Shown: positions 45,274-54,962, numbered from the stretch's first letter. The stretch is DNA of 64,000 nucleotides from Sphingomonas sp. (GCF_019749955.1 NZ_JAIEPC010000008.1:147582-211581); one strand, 5' to 3'. Numbers and translations are program-made. Notes: generated by a model from the letters alone, not told the origin.

Positions 45274-45822
45274 ATGATTGACGACGATAATCTGGCCACC
45301 GCCGAAACGGCTGGCAGCCCGTTCGCCGACCAGGACGGTGACGGGTCGAGCGCCGACGTTGCGCGTATCGCTGCGCTGGAGGCCGAATTGGCCGAAGCCA
45401 AGGCGTCGGTGCTCTATGCCGCTGCCGAAGCGCAGAATGTCCGCCGCCGCGCCGAAAAGGAAGCGGTCGACGCGCGCGCCTATGCCGTGACCAGCTTCGC
45501 GCGCGATCTGCTGTCGGTGGCCGATAATCTCGAACGCGGGCTGACGGCGATCCCTGCCGAGCTGCGCGCCGATGACAAGATGAAGGGCCTCGTCGCGGGC
45601 CTCGAAGCAACGGGGCGCGAGCTCGAAGCGGTGTTCCAGCGCCACGGCATCGCCAAGGTGAAGGCAATGGGCGAAAAGCTCGACCCCAATTGGCACCAGG
45701 CGATGATGGAACTGCCCAGCGATGCCGAACCCGGCACGATCGTGCAGGAAATGCAGGCGGGCTATGCGCTGAAGGACCGGCTGCTGCGCCCGGCACTGGT
45801 CGGCGTGGCGAAGGCGGGGTGA
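45274..45822 (+). CDS. grpE: GrpE, DnaK nucleotide exchange factor
   Basis: A 182-residue co-chaperone: long N-terminal helix (about 20-80, AALEAELAEAKASVLYAAAEAQNVRRR pattern) for dimerization and a C-terminal beta domain (PNWHQAMMELPSD, GTIVQEMQAGYALKDRLLRPALV) that binds DnaK. Adjacent to hrcA. AGGA precedes the ATG. Confidence 0.96.
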   Translation: MIDDDNLATAETAGSPFADQDGDGSSADVARIAALEAELAEAKASVLYAAAEAQNVRRRAEKEAVDARAYAVTSFARDLLSVADNLERGLTAIPAELRADDKMKGLVAGLEATGRELEAVFQRHGIAKVKAMGEKLDPNWHQAMMELPSDAEPGTIVQEMQAGYALKDRLLRPALVGVAKAG

Positions 45823-45827
45823 GGACA

Positions 45828-46088
45828 ATGCCGCATCATGACGCACCGCGCAAAAGTGACGCAGCACGATTCGGTACTCATCTGCCGTGGGCCACGGCAA
45901 CGATCACGCAAGAGGTTTTCTTGCGGCGACTTGCCCCGGGTATGCGCGTGATCCTCTCCGTCGCCGCCGGCAAGTTCCCGGGCAAGCGCGGCGCGGGTCA
46001 GGCTGAAGGCGAACCCAGCCCGGTCGAACCAAATCGTCCGCTCAATCTTTCCGGCGGTGCGGCGGCGGCACTGGAATTCGACGCTTAG
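45828..46088 (+). CDS. small hypothetical protein, 86 aa
   Basis: Begins five bases after grpE stops, with GAGG before the ATG. Basic middle, Gly/Ala-rich end, no membrane segment, no Cys. It may be cotranscribed with hrcA-grpE. I do not recognise a family, and the reading frame could be non-functional, but spacing and ribosome site support translation. Confidence 0.45.
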   Translation: MPHHDAPRKSDAARFGTHLPWATATITQEVFLRRLAPGMRVILSVAAGKFPGKRGAGQAEGEPSPVEPNRPLNLSGGAAAALEFDA

Positions 46089-46097
46089 TCGCGGCTA

Positions 46098-47330
46098 ATG
46101 GCCGGTATGAACCCCAACCTCACCGAACCGCGCGTCTCCTATGTGACGCATCTCGAATGCTCGATGACGGGCGAGCGTTATGAGGCCGACCAGCTGCATG
46201 GCCTCAGCCGCGTCGGGCGGCCGCTGCTCGTGCGCTACGATCTCGCCGCGATCCGTGCGCAACTGCCGCGCGGGCTCGTTGAGGCGCGGCCGAGTGATTT
46301 GTGGCGCTGGCGCGAATTGCTGCCGGTCCGCGACGCCGCCAATATCGTCAGCCTGGGCGAGATCGAGACGCCACTGGTGCCGATCCCCGGCTCGGGCGGC
46401 GTGCGCGTCGTGGTGAAGGATGAGGGGCGGCTGCCGACCGGATCGTTCAAGGCGCGCGGGCTGGTGATGGCGGTGAGCATGGCCAAGGCACTCGGCGTCA
46501 AGAAAATCGCGATGCCGACCAATGGCAATGCCGGGGCGGCGCTCGCGGCCTATGCGACGCGGTGCGGCATTGAGACGGTGGTGCTCTGTCCCGACGACAC
46601 GCCCGAGATCAATGTCCGCGAAATCGCGCTGCAGGGCGCGCGCGTCTACCGCGTCAACGGGCTGATCGACGATTGCGGCGCGATCGTGGGGAAGGGCGCG
46701 GCGGCAGGGCTGTGGTTCGACTGCTCGACGCTGAAAGAGCCGTACCGGATCGAGGGCAAGAAGACGATGGGGCTCGAACTGGCCGCGCAGTTCGGCTGGC
46801 AGTTGCCCGATGCGATCTTCTACCCCACCGGCGGCGGCACCGGGCTGATCGGCATGTGGAAAGCATTCGACGAGCTCGAAGCGCTCGGCTGGATCGGCCC
46901 CAAGCGCCCCAAGATGTTCGCGGTGCAGGCAAGCGGCTGTGCGCCGATCGTCAAGGCTTTCGACGACGGCGTCGAGCATGCCGAGCGCTGGGAAGGCGCA
47001 CACACGATCGCGAGCGGCATCCGCGTGCCCCGCGCAGTCGGCGATTTCCTGATTTTGCGCGCGGTGCGCGAGTCGGGCGGGATTGCGATGGCGGTCGATG
47101 ACGACGCGATCGAAGCGGCGGTGGTGCGCTGTGCGGCCGAGGATGGGTTGCTGTTGTGTCCCGAGGGTGGCGCGACGCTCGCGGCCTATCACGCGGCGCG
47201 CGATCGGGGGTTGGTGGGTGGCGACGACAAGGTGGTGCTGTTCAACTGCGCGACCGGGCTGAAATACCCGATGCACGATCAGTCTAAGACGCTCGACCGG
47301 CACAGCGAGATCGATCTGGCGGGGCTGTAG
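46098..47330 (+). CDS. thrC: threonine synthase
   Basis: A 410-residue fold-type II PLP enzyme that turns phosphohomoserine into threonine. PLP lysine at about 118 (LPTGSFKARG); phosphate-binding loop TNGNAGAA; substrate-side YPTGGGTGLIG. The N-terminus has the CSMTGERYEADQ segment seen in the longer, archaeal/plant-like class of threonine synthases. ATG at 46107 is an alternative start. A second threonine synthase elsewhere cannot be excluded. Confidence 0.85.
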   Translation: MAGMNPNLTEPRVSYVTHLECSMTGERYEADQLHGLSRVGRPLLVRYDLAAIRAQLPRGLVEARPSDLWRWRELLPVRDAANIVSLGEIETPLVPIPGSGGVRVVVKDEGRLPTGSFKARGLVMAVSMAKALGVKKIAMPTNGNAGAALAAYATRCGIETVVLCPDDTPEINVREIALQGARVYRVNGLIDDCGAIVGKGAAAGLWFDCSTLKEPYRIEGKKTMGLELAAQFGWQLPDAIFYPTGGGTGLIGMWKAFDELEALGWIGPKRPKMFAVQASGCAPIVKAFDDGVEHAERWEGAHTIASGIRVPRAVGDFLILRAVRESGGIAMAVDDDAIEAAVVRCAAEDGLLLCPEGGATLAAYHAARDRGLVGGDDKVVLFNCATGLKYPMHDQSKTLDRHSEIDLAGL

Positions 47331-47353
47331 CCGATTTGCGTGAGATTATCGAA

Positions 47354-47440
47354 CCCCTCCCCTTCAGGGGATTGGCAGGGGTGGGGGCTCAGTCGCCTGA
47401 GGCGCGGCCCCACCCCAACCCCTCCCCTGAAGGGGAGGGG
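47354..47440. repeat. inverted repeat CCCCTCCCCTTCAGGGG type
   Basis: The left arm (47354-47386, CCCCTCCCCTTCAGGGG then GGCAGGGGTGGGG) and right arm (47408-47440, CCCCACCCCAACCCCTCCCC then TGAAGGGGAGGGG) are imperfect reverse complements with a 21-base loop. It separates two convergent genes (thrC and the CoA ligase) and may act as a terminator. Unlike the two other palindrome families in the window. Confidence 0.8.
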
Positions 47441-47453
47441 CTTTGCGACGGTT

Positions 47454-49136
47454 CTACCCCAACACCTCCGCCACCAGATCCTTGCGGCTCAGCTTGCCGA
47501 TCATCGTCTTGGGCATCGTCAGCCGCACCACCACGTCGTCGACTTGCTCATGCTTGCCGAGTTGGGGGTTGAGCCACGCGGTCAGCGCTTCGCCGGTCTC
47601 GGTCGCGCCGTCGTTGAGCGTCACATAAGCGCGGGGATGTTCGCCGCGATAGGTGTCGGGGATGCCGATCACCAGCGCCTCCTTCACCGCCGGGTGGCTG
47701 TAGAGCACGGCCTCGATCTGGCTCGGGAAGACCTTGAAGCCGCCGACCGCGATCATGTCTTTCAGCCGGTCGACGATCTTGACGAAGCCGTCGGCGTCTA
47801 TTGTGCCAACATCGCCCGTGCGCAGCCAGCGTGTGCCCGCGGCATCGGTGACGAACACTTCCGCATCGGCTTCGGGCCGCTGCCAATAGCCCTTCATGAT
47901 CTGCGGGCCAGCGACGATGATCTCGCCGGGTTCGCCCTCGGGCGCGGGCTTTGACGGGTCTTCCTTGTCCACCAGCGCGATCCGCGTGCCCGGGATCGGC
48001 TGGCCGATCGTGCCGGGTTTGCCTTCGGCCTCGTAAGGGTTGGCGGAGACGACGCCTGAACTTTCGGACAGGCCATAGCCCTCGATCAGGGTCGAGCCGG
48101 TGACCCGCTCGAAGCGGGTCTTGAGTTCGGGCGGTAAGGGGGCGCCGCCCGAAATGCAGACGCGCAAATGGCTGAAATCGGTCTTGGCGAGCGCGGGGTT
48201 GTCGAGCAGCGCCTGATACATGGTCGGCACGCCGGGCACCGCCGTCACTTTCGACCGGCCAATCGCGCCGAGCGCTTGCGCCGCATTGAAGCGCGGCAGC
48301 ATGACGATGCAGCCGCCGCTCAACACCGTGCGGTTGAGCACGCAGGTATTGGCGAAGACGTGGAACAGCGGCAGCGCGCCGAGGATGCGGTCGGGCAGCC
48401 CCGGCTGCGGGTCGATCGCATTGACCTGGCGCGCATTGGCCGACAGATTCTGGTGCGTCAGCATCGCGCCCTTGGGCGTGCCGGTGGTGCCGCCGGTGTA
48501 CTGGATCAGCGCCACGTCCTGCTCGGGGTCGATCGTCGCGGCGGTATGGCGACCGTCATTGGCGATCAGCTTCGAAAAAGCGATGATCCGCGCGTCATCG
48601 GGCTTGGGGGCAATGTCTTTGCGGCTGAACCAGCGGTAGAGCACCGACTTGGCCGAGGGCAGGGCACCCGCGACCGATCCGACCACCAGCCGTTCGAGCG
48701 CGCTGTCGTTCAGCACCTTGATCGCGGTCGGCAGCAGGGCGGTTGCCGAAATGGTAAACAGCAGCCGTGTCCCCGAATCCGCCACCTGATGCGCGAGCTC
48801 TGCGGGCGTGTAGAGCGGTGAGAAATTCACCACCGTCGCGCCGAGTTTCATGATGCCGTAATAAGCGGCGAGGTAATGCGGGACATTGGGCAGGAACAGC
48901 CCGATCCGGTCACCCGGCCGATAGCCGAGCGCCGCCAGTCCCGCCGCAACGCGGTTGGCGCCGTCGAGCGTTTCGGCATAGCTATACTGACGGCCGAGGA
49001 AATCGATCAGCGGGGCGGTGCCGTGCGTGGTTGCGGCACGATCGAAAAACTCGACCATCGACAGCGGCGGCAGTGCCACGTCCCAGCTACCGGGGTGGCG
49101 ATAGGCGGCGCGCCAAGCGGCTTCGTGATCACTCAT
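47454..49136 (-). CDS. fadD: long-chain fatty acid-CoA ligase
   Basis: A 560-residue acyl-adenylate/thioester-forming enzyme that activates fatty acids. AMP-binding motif YTGGTTGTPKGAM at 213-225; later EGYGLSE, the GTR and TGDVG regions, and the C-terminal lid with KDMIAVGGFKVFPSQIEA; the final lysine lies in TMIGKLSRKDL. Length and motifs match FadD-type ligases, though substrate chain length is inferred. Confidence 0.9.
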   Translation of the reverse strand: MSDHEAAWRAAYRHPGSWDVALPPLSMVEFFDRAATTHGTAPLIDFLGRQYSYAETLDGANRVAAGLAALGYRPGDRIGLFLPNVPHYLAAYYGIMKLGATVVNFSPLYTPAELAHQVADSGTRLLFTISATALLPTAIKVLNDSALERLVVGSVAGALPSAKSVLYRWFSRKDIAPKPDDARIIAFSKLIANDGRHTAATIDPEQDVALIQYTGGTTGTPKGAMLTHQNLSANARQVNAIDPQPGLPDRILGALPLFHVFANTCVLNRTVLSGGCIVMLPRFNAAQALGAIGRSKVTAVPGVPTMYQALLDNPALAKTDFSHLRVCISGGAPLPPELKTRFERVTGSTLIEGYGLSESSGVVSANPYEAEGKPGTIGQPIPGTRIALVDKEDPSKPAPEGEPGEIIVAGPQIMKGYWQRPEADAEVFVTDAAGTRWLRTGDVGTIDADGFVKIVDRLKDMIAVGGFKVFPSQIEAVLYSHPAVKEALVIGIPDTYRGEHPRAYVTLNDGATETGEALTAWLNPQLGKHEQVDDVVVRLTMPKTMIGKLSRKDLVAEVLG

Positions 49137-49178
49137 TCACAATCGTGTAAGCAAGCCCGCTAAGGCGTGCAAGACGGC

Positions 49179-49379
49179 TTAGCTGAAGCGCTTGCCGGTC
49201 CAGGTGATCAGCAGCGAGAATGCCATCACGCCCAGATCGATGGCGGCCGTGACCTGACGCGGCGCCGGATCGCCGACCTGATGCGTGATCACGCGGATAT
49301 CGGCCGACGGATGGCGCACGGCGGTGACCGCCAGCAGCAGCAGCGCGATTACAGCAATGGCAGTCCGGCGCATGCGCAT
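49179..49379 (-). CDS. small membrane protein, 66 aa
   Basis: A small protein with a basic start, a hydrophobic helix at about 7-21, a short polar middle and a second hydrophobic stretch at about 46-60. No family recognised. It is read in the same direction as the diguanylate cyclase gene upstream and may be cotranscribed with it or with the CoA ligase. Confidence 0.5.
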   Translation of the reverse strand: MRMRRTAIAVIALLLLAVTAVRHPSADIRVITHQVGDPAPRQVTAAIDLGVMAFSLLITWTGKRFS

Positions 49380-49445
49380 CCCACCCTCCCGAGCGGTTTA
49401 ACCATAGCCGAACGGGGGGTGCGCCACAAGCCGAAGCCGACAGGC

Positions 49446-51122
49446 TCAGGCCGCCCGGGGTACGCCACCGCGCACGCGGTCGCGGCCATCGGCTTTGGCG
49501 GCGTAAAGCGCGCGGTCGGCGCCGCGGTACAGCGTTTTCCAGTCGCTTTCGGTGGCGAGCGGGCCGGTGAACGTGCCGATGCTCGCGGTGATGGCCATGT
49601 CAAACGGCATCCGCTCGACCCGCAGCCGCGCGAGCAGATCGTCAGGGTCGACCGCGCGCTTGGCGTCCATCACGACCGCAAATTCTTCACCGCCAATCCG
49701 CGCCACCAGCGCGCCATCGGGTGCAGCGGCACGCAGCCCGCGCGCGAACACGCGGAGCACTTCGTCGCCGCCGTCGTGGCCGATGGTCTCGTTGACCGCC
49801 TTGAAGTGATCGAGATCGATGACGAACAGGGTCTGGTCGCCCTCGCGCCCGATCGCCCCGTGCAGGAACGCGCGCCGATTGAGCAGCCCCGTCAGCGGAT
49901 CGGCATCGGCGAGCGCGCGCGCGGCGAGTTCCTGAATCCGCGCCTCGTCGCGCTCGCGGCTCAGCAAGCGGATGCGATAGGTGATGCCGACCGACGACAG
50001 CAATGCCTCGGCAGCCATCGACAGCATCGTCGACTGGTCGACCCAGAAACTCCAGCCGATCAGCCCGAAGTTATTGGCGACGCGCAGCGCGGCAAAGGCA
50101 ACCGGCGCGCCCCAGGCAAGCGCGAACACCCACAGATAATTGCTGCGCAACCGCCACGCGCGCCACAGGATGACGCCGACAAAGCCGATCAACGCCAGAA
50201 AGGCGATCGCGAACGCCTTGTCGAGCAGCAGCATCTGCCAGGGCGCCAGTGCCGCATAGCCAAAGGACGCGGCCAACACCGCCAACGACACAAGCGTCGC
50301 CGACCGGCCAACCGCGCCGGCAAACACCCGTTCTTCGAAAAAGCTGCGCGCGAAGCTGAGCGCGGCGGCGGCGGACAAGCCCAGCCCGATATAGTTGAGC
50401 CTTAGCCGGTCATTATTGTCGATGCCGGGAAAGGCCCACGCAATCGCCCCCGACGAGGTGAAGGTGAAGCCGAGCAGGATCACCACCATCAGCACATATT
50501 TCAGCTGAAAAAGATGCCGCATCGCCGTCCAGAGCGCGAGGTGGTGGATGATCAGCGCGAGGCACATGCCGGCAAAGGCGGCGTAGATCGCCGCAAGGTA
50601 GAGGTTCGACCAGCCGCTTTCGCGGATTGTCGCCAGCCTTGGACCGTTGACGATGCCCCGCAAATTCGCGGAGCCTTCAATCTTCCAGGCAACGCGCACC
50701 AGCGGCGCGGTGCGCGCGGGCAGGCGGTCCAGAAAGATTGCGCCGAGTTGCAGGTCGCGGCTCGCCGCGCGCCCGTCGCTGGTCCGCGCGACAATCTCGC
50801 CGTCAGCGTAGAGAGCATAAACGGTGCGGCGCGCTTGCCAGACGCTGCCTGAACGCAGCGCGACATCGCCTGTGCGGTTGACCCGCGAAGACAGCACCCA
50901 GAAATCCCCGCTGCCGAAATCGCGCTGCGGCGCGGTGCAATCGACTGGGACGCGCCCGGCGAACAAATCGTCCGCGCGCTGCCCCGGCTGGGCGCGGGCA
51001 ATACAGATCGACACGGGATCGCCAATCATCCCGATATCGGCGCGCGCGGTTGCGGGTGCGCCGATCAGCATTACGCCCATGAGCAGCAGCGCAAGGCGCG
51101 GAAAGAGGCTGAACCATGGCAT
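49446..51122 (-). CDS. diguanylate cyclase with 7TMR-DISM sensor
   Basis: A 558-residue membrane enzyme making c-di-GMP. Signal peptide 1-28, periplasmic 7TMR-DISM extracellular domain (about 30-170), about seven membrane helices (180-370), short coiled linker and a GGDEF domain (about 390-555) with active-site motif GGEEF (RIGGEEF). The product-inhibition site RxxD five residues upstream is not conserved (it reads Ala-Ala-Pro-Asp), so feedback inhibition may be absent. ATG at 51122 is preferred to a TTG three codons earlier. Divergent from the lipoprotein island. Confidence 0.88.
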   Translation of the reverse strand: MPWFSLFPRLALLLMGVMLIGAPATARADIGMIGDPVSICIARAQPGQRADDLFAGRVPVDCTAPQRDFGSGDFWVLSSRVNRTGDVALRSGSVWQARRTVYALYADGEIVARTSDGRAASRDLQLGAIFLDRLPARTAPLVRVAWKIEGSANLRGIVNGPRLATIRESGWSNLYLAAIYAAFAGMCLALIIHHLALWTAMRHLFQLKYVLMVVILLGFTFTSSGAIAWAFPGIDNNDRLRLNYIGLGLSAAAALSFARSFFEERVFAGAVGRSATLVSLAVLAASFGYAALAPWQMLLLDKAFAIAFLALIGFVGVILWRAWRLRSNYLWVFALAWGAPVAFAALRVANNFGLIGWSFWVDQSTMLSMAAEALLSSVGITYRIRLLSRERDEARIQELAARALADADPLTGLLNRRAFLHGAIGREGDQTLFVIDLDHFKAVNETIGHDGGDEVLRVFARGLRAAAPDGALVARIGGEEFAVVMDAKRAVDPDDLLARLRVERMPFDMAITASIGTFTGPLATESDWKTLYRGADRALYAAKADGRDRVRGGVPRAA

Positions 51123-51288
51123 TGCCAACAAATAGCGGCAAGGACACCAAAATCCGGTAAACGATGTTTCAGCTCTTTTAGGTCCGTTCTGGAGCGGTTT
51201 GGTTGACTTGGCCGAAGGTTAGCAGTCTGTTTTCGTTACGCTCGCGATCGAGTCGGAATCGTCCATACGGTGACCTGATGAGGTGGTG

Positions 51289-51669
51289 ATGCGGGGGCGA
51301 CCGGGTGTTTTTCCGATAGCTGCGCTTGTATCGCTGGCCGGGTGTACGTCGATACCCACCAGCGGCGCGCGGGGTACCCATTATTATTTGGGGCTTGTCC
51401 GGGTTGTATTTCCGGATTCGACCGGGCCGCTGATCGCGGCTGACGTCAAGACACTGGGTCTGGGCGTCGATGGTAGCGTGTTTCTGGGCTGGCGCGACAG
51501 CAAGTTCGTGTTCGCCCGACCCGAAGACTGCCGCGTGGTGATCATCGTTCGCGACCATGCCGAAATGAAGAATGTCGAAACACTCGTAAAATCAATGGAG
51601 GGGGCATGCATTACCGGAACCGGCGCAAGATCATCCTTGGCGCCACAACCATCGCCGCCGCCGCGCTAA
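51289..51669 (+). CDS. hypothetical lipoprotein, 126 aa
   Basis: Begins with a short basic n-region and lipobox LAGC; the mature part has a Gly-rich beta section (HYYLGLVRVVFP) and ends in a Pro-rich tail. No family recognised. Its end overlaps the next lipoprotein gene by 64 bases in a different frame, so the two are probably coupled. First gene of a small accessory island. Confidence 0.6.
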   Translation: MRGRPGVFPIAALVSLAGCTSIPTSGARGTHYYLGLVRVVFPDSTGPLIAADVKTLGLGVDGSVFLGWRDSKFVFARPEDCRVVIIVRDHAEMKNVETLVKSMEGACITGTGARSSLAPQPSPPPR

Positions 51670-52379
51670 GCGGCTGCGCGACGCCGAAGCATACCAATTT
51701 GCTGATGTTCGGGACCAACACCGTCATTGGCTTGAAGGTCGGGGCAGACGCGACGCAGACACCGGCGATCCAACTCGCTTATTCGCGACAGGAACTGGTG
51801 CTGATGCCGCTGCTGGCGAATACCTCGGGGAAGGGGGCTGACCTTACTCCCTGCCCAGCTACGGAATCTGCGGCAGTGCCTGCGCCCGGCTGCAAGTTTG
51901 TCGGGGAGGATGGTGCTACAATCAAGGACTCCTATTCGGTCTTCGCGAGCTTCGGTGCGAAGGGCAATGCATCCAAAATGGGCGGCGATGCCAAGGCCGG
52001 TGGAGCGATCGCGCAGTATTTTGCTACCGGTCTCGCGGCACGCGAGCTTGCGAAACATGGATCGGCGCTGGTCGCAGCGAGCGAGAGCGCGACAGCGGAG
52101 GCAAATTCGTCATACTCTGCGGCGTTCGCAGCAGAAGTTGTCGAAAGCGCCGACAAGGGACGTGCGGCCTTTGCGTCCGCTGTGGAAAAGTTGGACGATC
52201 AAACATACAAGACAAAGCTTCAAAAGGCTGATGACGCTATCACTGCTGGTGGGAAATTTGTGCGCGCTTGCAGTGCCACAAATACCGCAGCTGCTTGCGC
52301 CGCAGTACTAAAGTCAGACGGTAATCTTAGAAATATTACCGGCGACCGATGGGACACCGCGGTCAAGGCTCTAAGTTAA
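51606..52379 (+). CDS. hypothetical lipoprotein, 257 aa
   Basis: Basic start, hydrophobic segment and lipobox LSGC. The mature protein has a beta-rich first part (NLLMFGTNTVIGLKV, IQLAYSRQELVLMPLLAN) followed by an Ala-rich helical half (about 140-230). I know the first part only as a recurrent unnamed family. It overlaps the previous gene. The 3' part of the gene becomes noticeably richer in A and T. Confidence 0.65.
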   Translation: MHYRNRRKIILGATTIAAAALSGCATPKHTNLLMFGTNTVIGLKVGADATQTPAIQLAYSRQELVLMPLLANTSGKGADLTPCPATESAAVPAPGCKFVGEDGATIKDSYSVFASFGAKGNASKMGGDAKAGGAIAQYFATGLAARELAKHGSALVAASESATAEANSSYSAAFAAEVVESADKGRAAFASAVEKLDDQTYKTKLQKADDAITAGGKFVRACSATNTAAACAAVLKSDGNLRNITGDRWDTAVKALS

Positions 52380-52403
52380 TAAGTTTTATTGTGGGAGATC
52401 GAT

Positions 52404-52610
52404 ATGGATTTTCGATTTTATGTCTTTATCAATGAAAATGATGCGAAAAAGCAAATGGTATTACTAGCCCGAGACAACTTTCACCCCGTTATGTCAATTA
52501 CTACAGTAATGCCTGATATAATGTTTCCAAATGGCGCAAATCAAGGCAGTATTGCCAATGCTAATATCTCAACTGCGGCGAACTATTGGATAGTAAGAGC
52601 GAATAAATAG
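52404..52610 (+). CDS. small AT-rich hypothetical protein, 68 aa
   Basis: Follows the second lipoprotein by 24 bases. Composition is far more AT-rich than the rest of the window. The sequence starts MDFRFYVFINENDAKK and is Asn- and Ala-rich. GGGAGA precedes the ATG. No family recognised; may be a cytosolic partner of the lipoproteins or a leftover of the insertion that brought the island. Confidence 0.5.
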   Translation: MDFRFYVFINENDAKKQMVLLARDNFHPVMSITTVMPDIMFPNGANQGSIANANISTAANYWIVRANK

Positions 52611-52649
52611 GCATGTGATCTGATTGGTTGTTAGTGATCTTCATCAAAT

Positions 52650-54962
52650 CTAGGATTCAATCTTCTCCACCTTGCCCTTCTTCTTGGGCTTTTTCGGCGC
52701 GGCGGGGGTGATTTCGAACGCCAGCGCGTCGTCCTTCAGCTTCACCGTCACTTCGCCGCCATGGACGAGCTTGCCGAACAGCAGTTCTTCGGCGAGCGGC
52801 TGTTTGACCTTTTCCTGGATCAGCCGCCCCATCGGCCGTGCGCCATAGAGCTTGTCATAACCCTTGGTGGTCAGCCACGCCTTGGCATCCTCGTCGAGCT
52901 TGATGTGCACGCCGCGATCGGCGAGCTGGAGTTCGAGCTGGAGAATGAACTTCTCCACCACCCGCGCGACGACGTCGGTCGGCAGATAGCCGAACGGTAC
53001 GATCGCATCCAATCGGTTGCGGAATTCGGGCGTGAACATCTTCTGCACCGCCTGCTCGTCCTCGCCCTCACGCGTCAGGTTGCCGAAGCCGACGGTCTCG
53101 CGCGCCATGTCGCTCGCGCCCGCATTGGTCGTCATGATCAGGATGACGTTGCGGAAGTCGACGCTCTTGCCGTGCTGGTCGGTCAGGCGGCCGTTATCCA
53201 TCACCTGCAGCAAGATGTTGAACAGATCGGGGTGTGCCTTTTCGATCTCGTCGAGCAGCAGCACCGAATGCGGTTGCTGGTCGACGGCATCGGTGAGCAG
53301 CCCGCCCTGGTCGAAGCCGACATAGCCGGGAGGGGCACCGATCAAGCGGCTGACTGAATGCCGCTCCATATATTCGCTCATGTCGAAGCGCTGGAGCGGA
53401 ATCCCCATGATCGACGCGAGCTGGCGCGCGACTTCGGTCTTGCCGACGCCGGTCGGGCCGGTGAACAGATAATTGCCGATCGGCTTGTCGGGATCGCGCA
53501 GGCCCGCACGACTGAGCTTGATCGCCGAGGCGAGCTTTTCGATCGCCGAATTCTGGCCGAACACCACGCGCTTGAGGTCGTTTTCGAGCGTGGCGAGCGC
53601 CTTGGTGTCGTCCTTCGACACCGATTTGGGCGGGATGCGCGCCATCGTCGCGATCACCGCTTCGATTTCCTTGGCGGTGATTGTCCGCTTGCGGCGGCTG
53701 GGCGGCACCAGCATCTGCATCGCGCCGACTTCGTCGATCACATCGATTGCCTTGTCGGGCAGCTTGCGATCGTTGATGTAGCGCGCGCTGAGTTCGACCG
53801 CCGACTTGATCGCGTCGGGGGTGTATTTGACATTATGATGGTCTTCGAACGCGGTGCGCAGTCCGGCGAGAATCTTGATCGTATCCTCGATCGTCGGTTC
53901 GTTGACGTCGATTTTCTGGAACCGCCGCAGCAGCGCGCGATCCTTTTCGAAATGGTTGCGGAATTCCTTGTAGGTGGTCGAGCCGATGCAGCGGATCGTG
54001 CCGCCCGACAGCGCGGGCTTCAAGAGGTTCGACGCGTCCATCGCGCCGCCGCTGGTCGCGCCTGCACCAATCACGGTGTGGATTTCGTCGATGAACAGGA
54101 TCGCGTCGGGCAGCTTTTCGAGCTCGTTGACGACCGCCTTCAGCCGCTCTTCGAAATCGCCGCGATAGCGCGTGCCCGCGAGCAACGCGCCCATGTCGAG
54201 CGAGTAAATCACCGCGGGCTTGAGCACGTCGGGCACATCGCCTTCGATGATCTTGCGCGCGAGGCCTTCGGCAATCGCGGTTTTGCCGACGCCGGGATCG
54301 CCGACATAGAGCGGGTTGTTCTTGCTGCGACGGCACAGGATCTGCACCGTGCGGTCGACTTCGGCCGTGCGGCCGATCAGCGGATCGACCTTGCCGCGCT
54401 TGGCCTTTTCGTTGAGGTCGACGGTGAATTGCTTGAGCGCGCTTTCGCTCTTGCCCTTTTCCGCCTGTTTGGCGGGCTTTTCCTCTTCGGCGCCCTTGGG
54501 GGTCGAGGCTTCGGGCGGGGTGCCGCCCTTGCCGACGCCGTGGCTGATGAAGCTCACCGCGTCGAGGCGGCTCATATCCTGCTGCTGGAGGAAATAAACG
54601 GCATAGCTTTCGCGTTCGCTGAACAGCGCGACGAGCACATTGGCGCCGGTCACTTCATCACGGCCCGAGGACTGGACGTGGAGGATCGCGCGCTGGACAA
54701 CGCGCTGGAACCCGCTCGTCGGCGACGGATCGGTCGCCTGCGCGACTTTCAGCGCTTCGAGCTCGGTGTCGAGATAATGGGCGACGGTGCGCTTCAGTTC
54801 GCCGAGGTCGACGCCGCACGCGGTCATCACTTTCGAGGCATGCTCGTCGTCGATCAGCGCAAGCAGCAGATGCTCGAGCGTCGCATATTCATGGCGCCGG
54901 GTGGACGCGGCTTCGAGGGCCTTGTGCAGCGTGGTCTCGAGAGCGGAGGCGAAGGACGGCAT
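52650..54962 (-). CDS. clpA: ATP-dependent Clp protease ATP-binding subunit ClpA
   Basis: A 770-residue Hsp100 unfoldase that feeds proteins to ClpP. Two Clp_N repeats (about 1-145), a charged linker (145-170), AAA1 with GDPGVGKT and AAA2 with GPTGVGKT, and the IGL/IGY-type ClpP-binding loop region in the C-terminal half; the end is Lys/Glu-rich. AAGGAG lies seven bases before the ATG. No clpS gene lies next to it in this window. Confidence 0.95.
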   Translation of the reverse strand: MPSFASALETTLHKALEAASTRRHEYATLEHLLLALIDDEHASKVMTACGVDLGELKRTVAHYLDTELEALKVAQATDPSPTSGFQRVVQRAILHVQSSGRDEVTGANVLVALFSERESYAVYFLQQQDMSRLDAVSFISHGVGKGGTPPEASTPKGAEEEKPAKQAEKGKSESALKQFTVDLNEKAKRGKVDPLIGRTAEVDRTVQILCRRSKNNPLYVGDPGVGKTAIAEGLARKIIEGDVPDVLKPAVIYSLDMGALLAGTRYRGDFEERLKAVVNELEKLPDAILFIDEIHTVIGAGATSGGAMDASNLLKPALSGGTIRCIGSTTYKEFRNHFEKDRALLRRFQKIDVNEPTIEDTIKILAGLRTAFEDHHNVKYTPDAIKSAVELSARYINDRKLPDKAIDVIDEVGAMQMLVPPSRRKRTITAKEIEAVIATMARIPPKSVSKDDTKALATLENDLKRVVFGQNSAIEKLASAIKLSRAGLRDPDKPIGNYLFTGPTGVGKTEVARQLASIMGIPLQRFDMSEYMERHSVSRLIGAPPGYVGFDQGGLLTDAVDQQPHSVLLLDEIEKAHPDLFNILLQVMDNGRLTDQHGKSVDFRNVILIMTTNAGASDMARETVGFGNLTREGEDEQAVQKMFTPEFRNRLDAIVPFGYLPTDVVARVVEKFILQLELQLADRGVHIKLDEDAKAWLTTKGYDKLYGARPMGRLIQEKVKQPLAEELLFGKLVHGGEVTVKLKDDALAFEITPAAPKKPKKKGKVEKIES

